Source: Sphaerobacteraceae bacterium (lineage in GTDB: Bacteria; Chloroflexota; Chloroflexia; Thermomicrobiales; UBA6265). From it: a stretch of 49,920 nt of DNA. Each line of letters starts with the position of its first letter. The stretch's first letter is position 1. Shown here piece by piece: positions 38,530 through 48,313 of this stretch. Under the pieces are notes generated by a model. It was not told the origin of the DNA, made no database searches, and was given only the letters and a program-made list of their open reading frames with translations. Location: assembly GCA_016781925.1 (NCBI GenBank), contig JADDPH010000076.1, positions 1 to 49,920 on the forward strand, written 5' to 3'. The position numbers and the translations under genes were made by a program.

Positions 38530-39690
38530 CTATCCGCCGCCCGGGTTGACCTGGTCCTCCTGCCGCTCGACTTCAGGGTCAGCTTTCGGCGTGGCATCGG
38601 GGCGGCGGCCCAGCTTACCCGCGTTGATCAGTGTCCCGAGCACGTCGTTGATCACCCGCACCCCGAGGACCGACGTGATATCACCCACGTCGTACTGCGG
38701 GGCGACTTCGACCAGCTCCATACCGGCCAACCCCTCCCGGGTGACGATGTGGAGCATTCGTAGGGCTTCGCGGGGCAACAAACCGCCCGCCTCCGGCGTT
38801 CCAGTGCCGGGAGCGAAGGCGGGATCGACGGAGTCAATATCGAAGGAGAGGAAGACGACCTTCGCGTTCTTCCAGGCAATCTCCAACGCCATCTCCGCGA
38901 CCCGCTCCAACCCCCAGCGGTCGATGTCGGTCATCGTGATGACGCTCGCCCGCCGCTCCCGCGACACCTTCACCCCAGCACGGGACCCCGTCCACCCACC
39001 AATGCCGATTTGAACCAGATTGGTCGCTGGGGCGTTCGGGATGTTGGTGGCGTGAAAGAAAGGGGTGCCGTGCATCCGCTCGTCGAGGTTGTACTCCGAG
39101 AGGTCGCTGTGACGGTCAAAGTGGATGATCCCGACATTCCCATCCACCAAGGGCGCGAGGCCACGGACATCGGGATAGCCGATTGAGTGATCTCCCCCCA
39201 AGATCACCGGGAAGACCGCCCGCTCGTGGAGGTAGGCGACCGCCTTGTCGATCTGGTCGAAGCTCTTCTCGATATTGGCCGGGATCACGGTGACGTCTCC
39301 CACGTCCACCATGTCCAGTTGCTCGGCCAGATCAACGCCCAGCTCAAAGTTATAGCCACTCGGGAGGTGAGAGATCTGCCGCAACGCCTGGGGGCCGAAC
39401 CGCGTCCCAGGACGAAACGTGGTGCCGGCATCGAGCGGCGCTCCGATCACGGCGACATCCTGGCCCCCGAGCTCGCGCATGTCCTCCAAGAACGGCACAC
39501 CGAGATAGGTACCGCTTGCGGAGTAACGGGCGCCGCCCCGGTTGAAGAGCGGGATCGAGCGGTCTCTGATGCTCTCGGCCGAGGCAAGGCCGTACGCCAG
39601 CGCCTGCTCCCGCCGCTCCTTGGTGCGAGCCGTCGGCAGCTCCGCCTCCCGCGCCTGCATCCGCGTCCCGTGCAGTTGCTCGCGATCCAT
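38530..39690 (-). CDS. Ureohydrolase (arginase/agmatinase/guanidinase superfamily) with variant metal motif
   Basis: DVAVIGAPLDAGTTFRPGTRFGPQALRQIS; GGDHSIGYPDVRGLA; GIIHFDRHSDLSEYNLDERMHGTPFFHATN; LSFDIDSVDPAFAPGTGTPEAGGL. ATG at 39690. Confidence 0.88.
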   Translation of the reverse strand: MDREQLHGTRMQAREAELPTARTKERREQALAYGLASAESIRDRSIPLFNRGGARYSASGTYLGVPFLEDMRELGGQDVAVIGAPLDAGTTFRPGTRFGPQALRQISHLPSGYNFELGVDLAEQLDMVDVGDVTVIPANIEKSFDQIDKAVAYLHERAVFPVILGGDHSIGYPDVRGLAPLVDGNVGIIHFDRHSDLSEYNLDERMHGTPFFHATNIPNAPATNLVQIGIGGWTGSRAGVKVSRERRASVITMTDIDRWGLERVAEMALEIAWKNAKVVFLSFDIDSVDPAFAPGTGTPEAGGLLPREALRMLHIVTREGLAGMELVEVAPQYDVGDITSVLGVRVINDVLGTLINAGKLGRRPDATPKADPEVERQEDQVNPGGG

Positions 39691-39778
39691 CTGGTATATC
39701 ACCCCCCGCCGATCTCGGTCCCCCGCGGGGACCGGGGCGGTACCTTAGCCGGATCGAGCCGGCCTGTCACCACGGCGC

Positions 39779-40027
39779 TCACGGTCGCGCCGGCTCATCT
39801 TCGCGCAGCCGGGCGACGAGTCCCCACAGCGACACGAGCGCCCAAACACCTTCCAAAAGCAGGAATCCCCACTGGCGTTGCCCAAGGGCAAGGACGGCAA
39901 GAATCGCCGAACCCACCAGGTTCAGCAGCAGATAGACGTTTGATCGTGCGTCGAGCAGACGAAACTGCGCCAGGGTGAACGCGATGAGGACCAGCAACGC
40001 GCCGACGATTTGTAGAACCTGACCCAC
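39779..40027 (-). CDS. Small (82 aa) multi-TM protein resembling the CBU_0592-type domain
   Basis: MGQVLQIVGALLVLIAFTLAQFRLLDARSNVYLLLNLVGSAILAVLALGQRQWGFLLLEGVWALVSLWGLVARL. Confidence 0.7.
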   Translation of the reverse strand: MGQVLQIVGALLVLIAFTLAQFRLLDARSNVYLLLNLVGSAILAVLALGQRQWGFLLLEGVWALVSLWGLVARLREDEPARP

Positions 40028-40133
40028 AACCTACCCCACGATCAGAACTGCCCCCAGACCAACCTCCAATACGCTCCTCAACCGCTACCCAGCCCGTCGC
40101 GGGGTGGGAACGGCTCGCGTCAAGATGGCGGCC

Positions 40134-41006
40134 TCACGGCTCCTCAGCAAGAAACGCGCTCACCTCATGAGCGAACGTCTCGGTGAGGGCCGCCGTGTAG
40201 TGGTTCGTCCCTGGAATCTCCAGAACCCGGCTGCCAGCAATGATGCCCCGCAGGCGCTCGGCCTCCGCCGCCGGCAGGATCTGGCCACGGTCGCCCCCGA
40301 GCAAACCCTCCGTCGCACGTACGATCAGCGTTGGGGCCTTGACGAACTCAGGTAGCACGTCGGTTGTGGTCAGGAACATCGCCGCCTGCTCCTCGGCGAT
40401 CGCGGCCTTCGGCACGCTCGACACGACCGTGCCATCTCCCTGGGCCTCAGCGTCGTACCGGTAGTACCGCTCCCAAAAGGCGTCCCGGGTGAGGTGCGGC
40501 GCGCTCAACATCGAATCCAGGTAGGCGTCGAGGGACGGGTAGGGAGTGCCGAGGCGGGCGAGCGCCGGCGCGATTGCCTGCATCGTGTCGGCCGGCAGCT
40601 TGCCTCCCGCATCCACCAGAACCAGCTTGGCGATCCGGTGCGGGTGGACGGCGGCGAGGTACAGCCCGATCAAAGCCCCCAGGGAATGGCCCACGTAACG
40701 GACCATCGGAACCCCAAAATGGTCGCACAGCGACAGGAGGTCATCCACGTGGAACGGTAGGCCGTAGCCATGGGGCGGTTTGGCGCTGCGCCCCCGCCCG
40801 CGCAAGTCCGGCGCGATCGCGAACCACCCCTGCTCGGCGAGAACGGGGCCAAGCTCGGCCCAGTACTGGCTGTTCGCCGTAATCCCGTGAACGAGCACCA
40901 CCACCCGATCCGGAGCGGTGAAGTGCCCCCAGCTCTCGACCCGGAGGGTAATGCCGTTGACCTCAAGGTCGTGGAGATCGTGCGCGGTCGCGCCGGCGTC
41001 CCTCAT
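40134..41006 (-). CDS. Alpha/beta hydrolase
   Basis: LEVNGITLRVESWGHFTAPDRVVVLVHGITANSQYWAELGPVLAEQGWFAIAPDLRGRGRS...VRYVGHSLGALIGLYLA...GTNHYTAAL. ATG at 41004-41006 overlaps the LivM stop. Confidence 0.88.
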   Translation of the reverse strand: MRDAGATAHDLHDLEVNGITLRVESWGHFTAPDRVVVLVHGITANSQYWAELGPVLAEQGWFAIAPDLRGRGRSAKPPHGYGLPFHVDDLLSLCDHFGVPMVRYVGHSLGALIGLYLAAVHPHRIAKLVLVDAGGKLPADTMQAIAPALARLGTPYPSLDAYLDSMLSAPHLTRDAFWERYYRYDAEAQGDGTVVSSVPKAAIAEEQAAMFLTTTDVLPEFVKAPTLIVRATEGLLGGDRGQILPAAEAERLRGIIAGSRVLEIPGTNHYTAALTETFAHEVSAFLAEEP

Positions 41007-42097
41007 CGGTCGAGTTCCTCCGAACGGCCGATCGGGGTGGCAGGCACCGCTCCGCCCAGCGATCGTCCGAACGGTCGCAGCCGCCGACCGACGAACGCGC
41101 CGGCGAGGCCGCGCGGAAAGAAGAGCACCAGCAGCACGAAGATGATCCCGAAGATGAAGAGCGGATCGCGAAGCGGCTGACGGAGCAACGCCGGCAGATC
41201 CGCGACCACGTCCGAGCCCGCCCACACCGTCAACCGGACGTTCAGGTAGTGGTAGAGCAGCGCCCCGGCGACCGGACCCCAGAGGGAGCCGCTTCCGCCG
41301 ATGATGACCATCAGGAGCAGCGTGACCGTGAACTCGGCACTGACGGCCCGCGGCGTCGCGCCACCGACCAGGAAGAGGTAGACGATGCCGGCGACCGTGG
41401 CCAAGAGGCCAGAGAGGACGAACGCCAGCAGCTTGAAGGGAAAGGGCCGCAAGCCGAGCATCTCTACCCGCCGCTCGTTCTCCCGGATACCCAGCCAGAC
41501 TCGCCCCGTGGGGGAGGTCACCAACCGGAGGGCCACCAGGTAGACGGCGATCAGGGTCGCGAGGGTCAGCCAGTAGAGATTGTCGGTGTTGACCACCCCC
41601 ACCATCCACTTCGGGAGCCGGCGAAAGGGCAGGCTCAGTCCCTCCTCCCCGCCGGTCAATTCACCCACGTTCTTGCCGACGATCACGGCCCCCGCTTGGG
41701 CGAAGGCAAGCGTCACCATCGCGAAGTAGACCCCGTGGGTGCGGAACGCAAGCACACCGACTGCGCTGGCGAGAACCAAACTTCCGAGGAGAGCGAACGC
41801 GATCGCCGGGCCTAGCGCCCACTCCCACTGCCGCATTGCGATGGTCGGAAGGTAAACGCCGGTGCCGAAAAAGAGGGCGTGCCCGAAGGAGAGGACGCCG
41901 GTGAACCCGAACAGGAGGTTGTAGGAGAGCGCCGCAATCCCCAGCGCGAACCCGACGGCCAGCAGTTGCAGGGTGCCAGGTGAGTTGAGCGGGCCATCGA
42001 AGATGACGGGGATCTGGAGATCCAGGCGCGGCACCGCCAGCAGCGCCAGCAACACCGCGACCGGCCAAAGGGAGCGCCACCTTCCGCCGCCACTCAC
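41003..42097 (-). CDS. Branched-chain amino acid-type ABC transporter permease (LivM-like)
   Basis: ALSYNLLFGFTGVLSFGHALFFGTGVYLPTIAM; TGGEEGLSLPFRRLP; MVIIGGSGSLWGPVAGALLY. GTG start overlaps the LivH stop. Confidence 0.92.
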   Translation of the reverse strand: MSGGGRWRSLWPVAVLLALLAVPRLDLQIPVIFDGPLNSPGTLQLLAVGFALGIAALSYNLLFGFTGVLSFGHALFFGTGVYLPTIAMRQWEWALGPAIAFALLGSLVLASAVGVLAFRTHGVYFAMVTLAFAQAGAVIVGKNVGELTGGEEGLSLPFRRLPKWMVGVVNTDNLYWLTLATLIAVYLVALRLVTSPTGRVWLGIRENERRVEMLGLRPFPFKLLAFVLSGLLATVAGIVYLFLVGGATPRAVSAEFTVTLLLMVIIGGSGSLWGPVAGALLYHYLNVRLTVWAGSDVVADLPALLRQPLRDPLFIFGIIFVLLVLFFPRGLAGAFVGRRLRPFGRSLGGAVPATPIGRSEELDR

Positions 42098-42978
42098 CGG
42101 AGTCTCCCCAGCAGCCCGTTTGGCCGGACGAGCAGCACGACCGCCAACAGCAGCACCACCACGAAGTCACCAGCCCAGGTCGTGTAGTAGTTGCCGAACT
42201 GCTGGGCAAGACCGATCACGACCGCCGCCAATGCGCTGCCGGTGACGGAGCCGAGGCCGCCGATGACAACGACGATAAATGCGAAGATCAGGTTGACGGA
42301 GCCGAACTGGGGATCGATGGATCCAAAGTAAGCGGCGCCGAAGGCGCCCCCCAGACCGGCAAGGGCGCCGCCGAGGGCGAAGACCAGGGTGAAAGCGCGG
42401 TCAACGTCGATCCCGAGCGCCTGGACCATTTCCCGATTCTCTGCTCCGGCCCGAACGATCAAACCGTAGCGCGTCTTTCGCAGGAACAGCAGCATCCCGG
42501 CCAGCACCGCAAGGGCGGCCAGGATCAGCAAGAAGCGGTTGTTGGGGACGCGAGCACCCAAGACGGTACTCGTATCGGCCAGCCAGCGTGGCTGCGGGAA
42601 CGTCCGCGCGTCGGGTCGCCAGATCACCGCCGTGAGCTGGCTCAGCGCGAGTCCGATCCCGAGCGTAATCAGCACCTGGTAGATCGGCCGCTGATAGAGC
42701 GGTCGTAACAGTCCGACCTCCACCGCTGCCGCTAAGACCGCTCCGACGATCGTCGCCACGACCAGGGCCAGAAGAAACGCGGGCGTGGAAGCCCGGAACT
42801 CCCCGGAGATCTGCGCGATCGTCCACCACGCAGCGTAGGCGCCCCAGGTGAAGAAGGCCCCGTGCGCGAAGTTCAGCACGTCCATCAGGCCGAAGATGAG
42901 CGACAGCCCGGCCGCGAGCAGAAAGTACATCGCCGCCAGCGCGAGCCCGGTCAGGGTGAGCAGGATGATGGTACTCAT
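42094..42978 (-). CDS. Branched-chain amino acid-type ABC transporter permease (LivH-like)
   Basis: AAGLSLIFGLMDVLNFAHGAFFTWGAYAAWW; FGAAYFGSIDPQFGSVNLIFAFIVVVIGGLGSVTGSALAAVVIGLAQQF. ATG at 42976-42978. Confidence 0.92.
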   Translation of the reverse strand: MSTIILLTLTGLALAAMYFLLAAGLSLIFGLMDVLNFAHGAFFTWGAYAAWWTIAQISGEFRASTPAFLLALVVATIVGAVLAAAVEVGLLRPLYQRPIYQVLITLGIGLALSQLTAVIWRPDARTFPQPRWLADTSTVLGARVPNNRFLLILAALAVLAGMLLFLRKTRYGLIVRAGAENREMVQALGIDVDRAFTLVFALGGALAGLGGAFGAAYFGSIDPQFGSVNLIFAFIVVVIGGLGSVTGSALAAVVIGLAQQFGNYYTTWAGDFVVVLLLAVVLLVRPNGLLGRLR

Positions 42979-42991
42979 CGAAAGCCATCCC

Positions 42992-43717
42992 TCACCCTGA
43001 GTGCCCCGCGCCGAGGTAGCGAGCCTGCAACTGCTCGTCCGCCGTGACGTCCGCCATCGGTCCGGTGTAGACCGTACGGCCGTTGTCGATGATGACGGCA
43101 TCGTCGCCTAGGGCCTGCGCCATCGCCAGGTTCTGCTCCACGAGGAGGATCGTCGTCGTCCCCTTGATCGCCGCCAGCGCCTCCGTCACCTGGCTCACCA
43201 CGACGGGGGCCAGTCCCTTTGAAGGCTCGTCGATCACCAAGAGCCGGTTCGGATTGACCAGTGCCCGGGCGATGGCGACCATCTGTTGCTGGCCGCCGGA
43301 AAGTGATCCCGCGCGCTGCCCCGCACGCCGCTCCAGGTCAGGGAAGAGGCGGTGGACCAGGGCCATTCCGTCAGCCGTCGTTCCTGGCCGCTGCGCCAGC
43401 CGCAAATTCTCATCAACCGTAAGACCGCCGAAGACATCGCGATCCTCGGGCACGTAGCCGACTCCACGACGCACGATGCGGTGGGGCCGTTCTCGCGTAA
43501 TGTCCCCGCCGTCGAAGGTAATCGTCCCACCCGCGGCCGGGGTCAGACCCAGGACCGAGCGCAGCGTCGTCGTCTTGCCGGCACCGTTACGGCCGAGCAG
43601 CACGGTGACACGGCCGGGGGCGACATCCAGCGACACACCTTGAAGGATGTGCGACTCACCGATGAAGGTGTGCAGGTCCGTCAATCGCAGCAGCGACTCG
43701 GCGCCTGATTGCCTCAC
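42992..43717 (-). CDS. LIV-type ABC transporter ATP-binding protein (LivF-like)
   Basis: VTVLLGRNGAGKTTTLRSVLGL; RRGVGYVPEDRDVFGGLTVDENL; GSLSGGQQQMVAIARALVNPNRLLVIDEPSKGLAPVVV. Confidence 0.92.
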   Translation of the reverse strand: MRQSGAESLLRLTDLHTFIGESHILQGVSLDVAPGRVTVLLGRNGAGKTTTLRSVLGLTPAAGGTITFDGGDITRERPHRIVRRGVGYVPEDRDVFGGLTVDENLRLAQRPGTTADGMALVHRLFPDLERRAGQRAGSLSGGQQQMVAIARALVNPNRLLVIDEPSKGLAPVVVSQVTEALAAIKGTTTILLVEQNLAMAQALGDDAVIIDNGRTVYTGPMADVTADEQLQARYLGAGHSG

Positions 43718-44556
43718 GCCACTCCCAGGTACGCCGACCGGACGAAGGGATCAGCCATCACCGCGTCCGGTTCGTCGTAGGCGACAAGGGCGCCGTTAGC
43801 CAGCACCGCGACCCGGTCCGAGAGGTCGTGTACGACATCCATCTTGTGTTCCACCATCAGGATCGTCTTGCCCTCCACCTTCCGGATCCGCCGGATCACG
43901 TCGAGCATGACCGGCACCTCTTCGGCGCTGACCCCGGCGGTCGGCTCGTCCAGCAGCAGCACGGAGGGCTCTGTGCAGATCAGTAGGGCGAGTTCGAGCT
44001 TGCGCTTGTCGCCGTGCGCCAACGAGCCGGCCAGCACCCGCTCCCGGCCGCGCAGACCCACGGTCTCCAGCGCCCAGGCGGCCCGCTCCCCCGCCGCCCG
44101 GTTAGCCGCCGCGCTCCTCCAGAACGCGAAGTTTCCCGATGCGCCCGCCTGAGCGGCGAGGCGGGCGTTTTCCAACGTCGGGATTCCGGGAAAGATCGTC
44201 GTCAGTTGAAACGAGCGGCCCAGCCCCTGTCGAACCCGGGCGAACGGAGGAAGCGCCGTGACGTCCCTTCCTTGCAGCAACACCTGCCCGGTGGAGGGCC
44301 GGTACAAGCCGCTGATCAAATTGAACAGGCTCGTCTTGCCCGCCCCGTTCGGACCGATGATCGAGACGAACATCCCCTCCGGCACGCCGAACGAGACATC
44401 GTCGACGATCGTGGCCCCCCCGAACCGCAAGCTCAACCCGCGAGTTTCGATGATGGGTGCTGGGGGCCGGGTGTCCGGGGCCGGAGATGCAGGATTCGAC
44501 GGGAGGGAGACGGGAGTCTCCTCACCGCTGTCTCGTCGCATCGCTCCCTCACGCAT
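43714..44556 (-). CDS. LIV-type ABC transporter ATP-binding protein (LivG-like)
   Basis: LSLRFGGATIVDDVSFGVPEGMFVSIIGPNGAGKTSLFNLISGLYRPSTGQVLLQGRDVT...LAHGDKRKLELALLICTEPSVLLLDEPTAGVSAEE. Overlaps the LivF start. Confidence 0.92.
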   Translation of the reverse strand: MREGAMRRDSGEETPVSLPSNPASPAPDTRPPAPIIETRGLSLRFGGATIVDDVSFGVPEGMFVSIIGPNGAGKTSLFNLISGLYRPSTGQVLLQGRDVTALPPFARVRQGLGRSFQLTTIFPGIPTLENARLAAQAGASGNFAFWRSAAANRAAGERAAWALETVGLRGRERVLAGSLAHGDKRKLELALLICTEPSVLLLDEPTAGVSAEEVPVMLDVIRRIRKVEGKTILMVEHKMDVVHDLSDRVAVLANGALVAYDEPDAVMADPFVRSAYLGVA

Positions 44557-44587
44557 CCAACGTCACCCGGCCCCCAGATCCCTTTGG

Positions 44588-45838
44588 TTAGCTCGCGGCG
44601 ACCGGCGGAGCAACCGCGTCAGGTGCCAGGGTGTTGACGGCTTCGGCCTCGAAGGTGTCACCCTGCTGCGCGAGCTTGACCTGGAACATCGGTTGGAGGA
44701 GGGCGTGGTCCTCGGGCCGCACGGTGTACTGACCCTTCACGCCATCGAACTGGTACCCCTCCAGGGCCGTGATCATCTCGTCGACGTTCGCCCCGTCAGC
44801 TGCCTCCACCGCATGCACGATCATCTGGGCACCGGCGAAGCCGTCCGGCATGAAGAGGTCCGGCACACCGCCCTCCGCCTTCAGCCGATCGACCAGGAAG
44901 GTGTTGGCTTCCGTATCCGGCGCCTGGTAGATGTAGTGGGAGAGGAAGGAGATCTGCTCGGCCGCCGGACCGAACACCGGGTACGACACCCGCTGATCGA
45001 GGCCGGTGACGACGCGGGTCGCCTCGAGCACGCCCTGATTGGCGAGGGCGGTGTACATCGGGGTAGCGGTGGCGCCGGCCCAGGCCACGAACAGGAGATC
45101 CGGCCCTCGATCCAGCACCTGCTGGGCGAACGGGGCGAAGTCGCGGGCGTCCTGCGCCACCAGCAGATCGTTGACCGTCGCCCCCTTCTCTCCGAAGACC
45201 GCCTTGACCGCGGCCACGTTGGCCTGGCCGAAGGCGGTGTCCTGGGCGAAAACGAGGACGTTCTGGCCCTCCAGCGTCTCCAGGAACGACGCGGCGGTCA
45301 GGATGTCCTGGTAAGTCTGACGGCCAGAGCGGAAGGTGTAATCGTTGATGCCGGTCAACGCGTCCGTCGCGGCCGGGCCGCTGACGAAGAGCACCTGGTT
45401 CTGCTCGGCGAGCGGGGCAACCTGGAGCGCGACGCCGGAGACGACGGAGCCGGCGAGAATCTTGTAGCCCGCGCCGATGAGGTCACGCGCGGCCGCCACT
45501 GCCGTGTCGGGCACTCCCGTATCGTCCCGAACCGTGAACTCGATCCTGTGGCCGTTGATCACGCCCGTCCCGCCGGTGGCGTAATCAAGCCCAACCTGAA
45601 AGCCCTTGAGGTACTGCTCCCCGTACGACTGGAGCGGACCCGACTGGGAGGTGACAATGCCGACTTGAACGGTGTCCCGTACCTCGACGGGCGCCGCGGG
45701 CGTCGCCCCCGGTGTGGACTGGGCTGCACTCGCTGGCCTCGCGCTGCCTCGTGCCCCGAGGAGGGCCACCGCGCCGAGACCCGCGGCGCCTCCAACCAAT
45801 GTCCGCCGCGACAACCTGCCGGTTTGCTGCTGACTCAC
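44588..45838 (-). CDS. LIV-type ABC transporter substrate-binding protein with TAT-like signal
   Basis: RLSRRTLVGGAAGLGAVALLG twin-arginine signal; VQVGIVTSQSGPLQSYGEQYLKGFQVGLDYATGGTGVINGHRIEFTVRDDTGVPDTAVAAARDLI. Confidence 0.9.
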   Translation of the reverse strand: MSQQQTGRLSRRTLVGGAAGLGAVALLGARGSARPASAAQSTPGATPAAPVEVRDTVQVGIVTSQSGPLQSYGEQYLKGFQVGLDYATGGTGVINGHRIEFTVRDDTGVPDTAVAAARDLIGAGYKILAGSVVSGVALQVAPLAEQNQVLFVSGPAATDALTGINDYTFRSGRQTYQDILTAASFLETLEGQNVLVFAQDTAFGQANVAAVKAVFGEKGATVNDLLVAQDARDFAPFAQQVLDRGPDLLFVAWAGATATPMYTALANQGVLEATRVVTGLDQRVSYPVFGPAAEQISFLSHYIYQAPDTEANTFLVDRLKAEGGVPDLFMPDGFAGAQMIVHAVEAADGANVDEMITALEGYQFDGVKGQYTVRPEDHALLQPMFQVKLAQQGDTFEAEAVNTLAPDAVAPPVAAS

Positions 45839-46089
45839 CAGAAATCCCCCTCAATGTTGAGCGCCGTCGCTCACCGCGCCGCCCCGTTGCGGCGCCCCGA
45901 TGTCGCCCTCAGGCGTACTCACACCATGCCCAGACCTTCGTCTGGGCGCGTGGATCATGGGCCGGGACGCAATGCTTGTCAAGAAGCCAACTCGGTCTCT
46001 GGGAGGAGAGTGGAGCCGGCGTCGCGCCGATCGGGCGCTTACCACTGCGTCTCCTTCGCGGCGGCATGGTGCCCCCCGCTCTAACGTCG

Positions 46090-48093
46090 CTACCCTGCCG
46101 CGGCCGCATCCGGCTGGGTCCGCGCGGCCTCAATCGCGGCGACCGCGGACGGATTCTCCAGGGCGGAGATATCACCCGCCGGCAGCCCGAGGTACGCGGC
46201 TCGGATGACCCGTCGCATGATCTTCGCGTTGCGCGTCTTCGGAAGCTCACCAACGAAGCGGACCGCCTCCGGCCTCAAAGCGGGACCGAGGCTATGGCCG
46301 ACGGTCTGACGCACCTCCTCGGCCAGCGCCTCCGACGCCTCCCTGCCGGGGATCAGCACGCAGAAGACGGTGACCGTCTCCCCCTTGACCTCGTGGGGGA
46401 CACCGATCGCGGCCGCTTCCTGCACCGCAGGATGAGCGACCGCCGCTGACTCCACCTCCGCCGGACCGACCCGCTTGCCGGCGACCTTCAGGGTGTCATC
46501 CGAGCGGCCGCGGATGAACCAGAAGCCGTCTTGATCGACCTCCGCCCAGTCGCCGTGGACCCAGACGCCGGGAAAGCGAGACCAGTAGGTATCAAGGTAG
46601 CGGTCAGGATCCCGCCAGAAGCCGCGGGTCATCCCCACCCACGGCTGGCGGACGATCAACTCCCCCACCGCTCCCCGGACCAGGTTGCCCGCATCGTCCA
46701 CCACGTCGGCGTCCATGCCGGGCACCGGCCCACTGAAGGCGCAGGGCTTCTGCGGCTTGATCGTCACGCAGCCGACGATGCCGCCGCCGGTCTCGGTGCC
46801 GCCGGAATAGTTGATGACCGGGCAGCGCCCGCCGCCGATCTCGTCGAAGTACCAGCGCCAGGGACCTGGGTTCCAGGTTTCTCCGGTGGAGCCAAGAATC
46901 CGCAAGGAGCTGAGGTCACGCTTTCGTGGCCAGTCCGGACCGTGCGGCATCAGGGCGCGGACAGCCGTCGGGGCGACCCCAAGCACGGTGACGCCGTGTC
47001 GCTCGACCAGATGCCAGAGCCGGTCCGGCTGGGGGTAGTCGGGGGTTCCCTCGAACAAGAGCAGCGTCGCGCCGAGCATGAGTCCGCCGCCGATCGCCCA
47101 CGGACCCATCATCCAGCCCAGGTCGGTCAGCCAGAACAGGACATCGTCCCCCTGCAGATCGAAGCAGTAGGCAAGATCGTGGGCAGCCTTGATCGGGAAG
47201 CCAGCGTGGACATGGAGCGCCCCCTTAGGGCGACCGGTGGTGCCCGAGGTGTAGATGATCATGTACGGGTCGTCGGCAGCCGTCGCCTCCGTCGGATATT
47301 GTCGCGCGACGCCCTGGACAACTTCGTGCCACCAGACGTCCCGCCCCTGGCTCCAGGGCACCACGTCCCCGGTGCGCCGCAGCACCAGGCAGCGCTCCAC
47401 CTCCGGTGCCAGTTCGAGGGCCACGTCCGCCGTCGTCTTGAGCGGGACGGTTCCGCCCCGGCGGAGGAAGCCGTCGGCGGTGATGAGCAGCTTCGCCTCG
47501 CAGTCGCGCAGGCGGGAAGCTACCGCGTCCGCCCCGTAGCCCGAGAACATCGGCACATAGACGGCGCCGATCTTGCCGCAGGCAAGGACAGCCATCACGG
47601 TCTCTGGAAGCATTGGAAGAAAGATCCCGACGCGGTCCCCCTTGCCAATCCCGAGCGCGCGGAGCGCGTTGGCGAGGCGGTTCGTCTCGACAGTCAGCTC
47701 CCAGTAGGTCAGCTTCCGAACCTCTCCATCGTCACCCTCCCAGGTGACGGCGAGTTGATTGCGGCGAGGCCCGGCTGCGTGGCGGTCGAGCGCGTTGTGG
47801 ACGTAATTGAAGCCGCCGCCAGCAAACCAGTCCGGCCAGGCCGGACCAGCGGAGAGGTCCAGCACCTGCTCGTAGGGCCGGATCCAGGCGAGGTCCAGGT
47901 CGCGTACGACGGCGTCCCAGTACCAGGCGGGGTCGGCCGCCGCGCGGCGAAGCAGGTCCTCGTAGTCGGTCGCGCCAACTCCGGCCATGAATCGTCGAAG
48001 TCGGCTTCGCTCTAGGTACGCCTCGGAAGGCTCCCAGACGATGGCGTCGTCGGTCGAGTCATGAGCGTCTCGCGGCGGCGTGACGATGGACAT
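46090..48093 (-). CDS. AMP-forming acyl-CoA synthetase (acetyl/propionyl/acetoacetyl-CoA synthetase-like)
   Basis: YMIIYTSGTTGRPKGALHVHAGFPIKAAHDLAYCFDLQGDDVLFWLTDLGWMMGPWAI; NYSGGTETGGGIVG; IRGRSDDTLKVAGKRVGPAEVESAAVAHPAV. ATG at 48091-48093. Confidence 0.92.
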   Translation of the reverse strand: MSIVTPPRDAHDSTDDAIVWEPSEAYLERSRLRRFMAGVGATDYEDLLRRAAADPAWYWDAVVRDLDLAWIRPYEQVLDLSAGPAWPDWFAGGGFNYVHNALDRHAAGPRRNQLAVTWEGDDGEVRKLTYWELTVETNRLANALRALGIGKGDRVGIFLPMLPETVMAVLACGKIGAVYVPMFSGYGADAVASRLRDCEAKLLITADGFLRRGGTVPLKTTADVALELAPEVERCLVLRRTGDVVPWSQGRDVWWHEVVQGVARQYPTEATAADDPYMIIYTSGTTGRPKGALHVHAGFPIKAAHDLAYCFDLQGDDVLFWLTDLGWMMGPWAIGGGLMLGATLLLFEGTPDYPQPDRLWHLVERHGVTVLGVAPTAVRALMPHGPDWPRKRDLSSLRILGSTGETWNPGPWRWYFDEIGGGRCPVINYSGGTETGGGIVGCVTIKPQKPCAFSGPVPGMDADVVDDAGNLVRGAVGELIVRQPWVGMTRGFWRDPDRYLDTYWSRFPGVWVHGDWAEVDQDGFWFIRGRSDDTLKVAGKRVGPAEVESAAVAHPAVQEAAAIGVPHEVKGETVTVFCVLIPGREASEALAEEVRQTVGHSLGPALRPEAVRFVGELPKTRNAKIMRRVIRAAYLGLPAGDISALENPSAVAAIEAARTQPDAAAAG

Positions 48094-48313
48094 CGGCGGT
48101 CTCCCAGGGCGGTCCCGCCCTACATCCAACCAGGGAACGGGCGACATGATGCGGGCATTGTTGCGGGGTGTCCGGAGCCGGTCAAGCGCGGTTGCTCCAT
48201 CCCCCGGGATGGAGGATCGCTTGATAGACTGGCGCGTTGGCGAGCTCCTGGTGCAGCCCGCCGGCAACCGACGAAACTGCGGCGCGATTGGGCGGAACGT
48301 GGAGGGCAAGCGC

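Noticed and set aside
44258-46084. 608-aa + strand ORF antisense to LivG and the LIV binding protein
   Set aside because: Arg/Gly/Ala-rich shadow ORF typical of high-GC DNA; the opposite strand encodes clear ABC transporter motifs.
46531-48015. 494-aa + strand ORF inside the acyl-CoA synthetase
   Set aside because: Antisense shadow; no family motifs, and the minus strand has full AMP-binding signatures.
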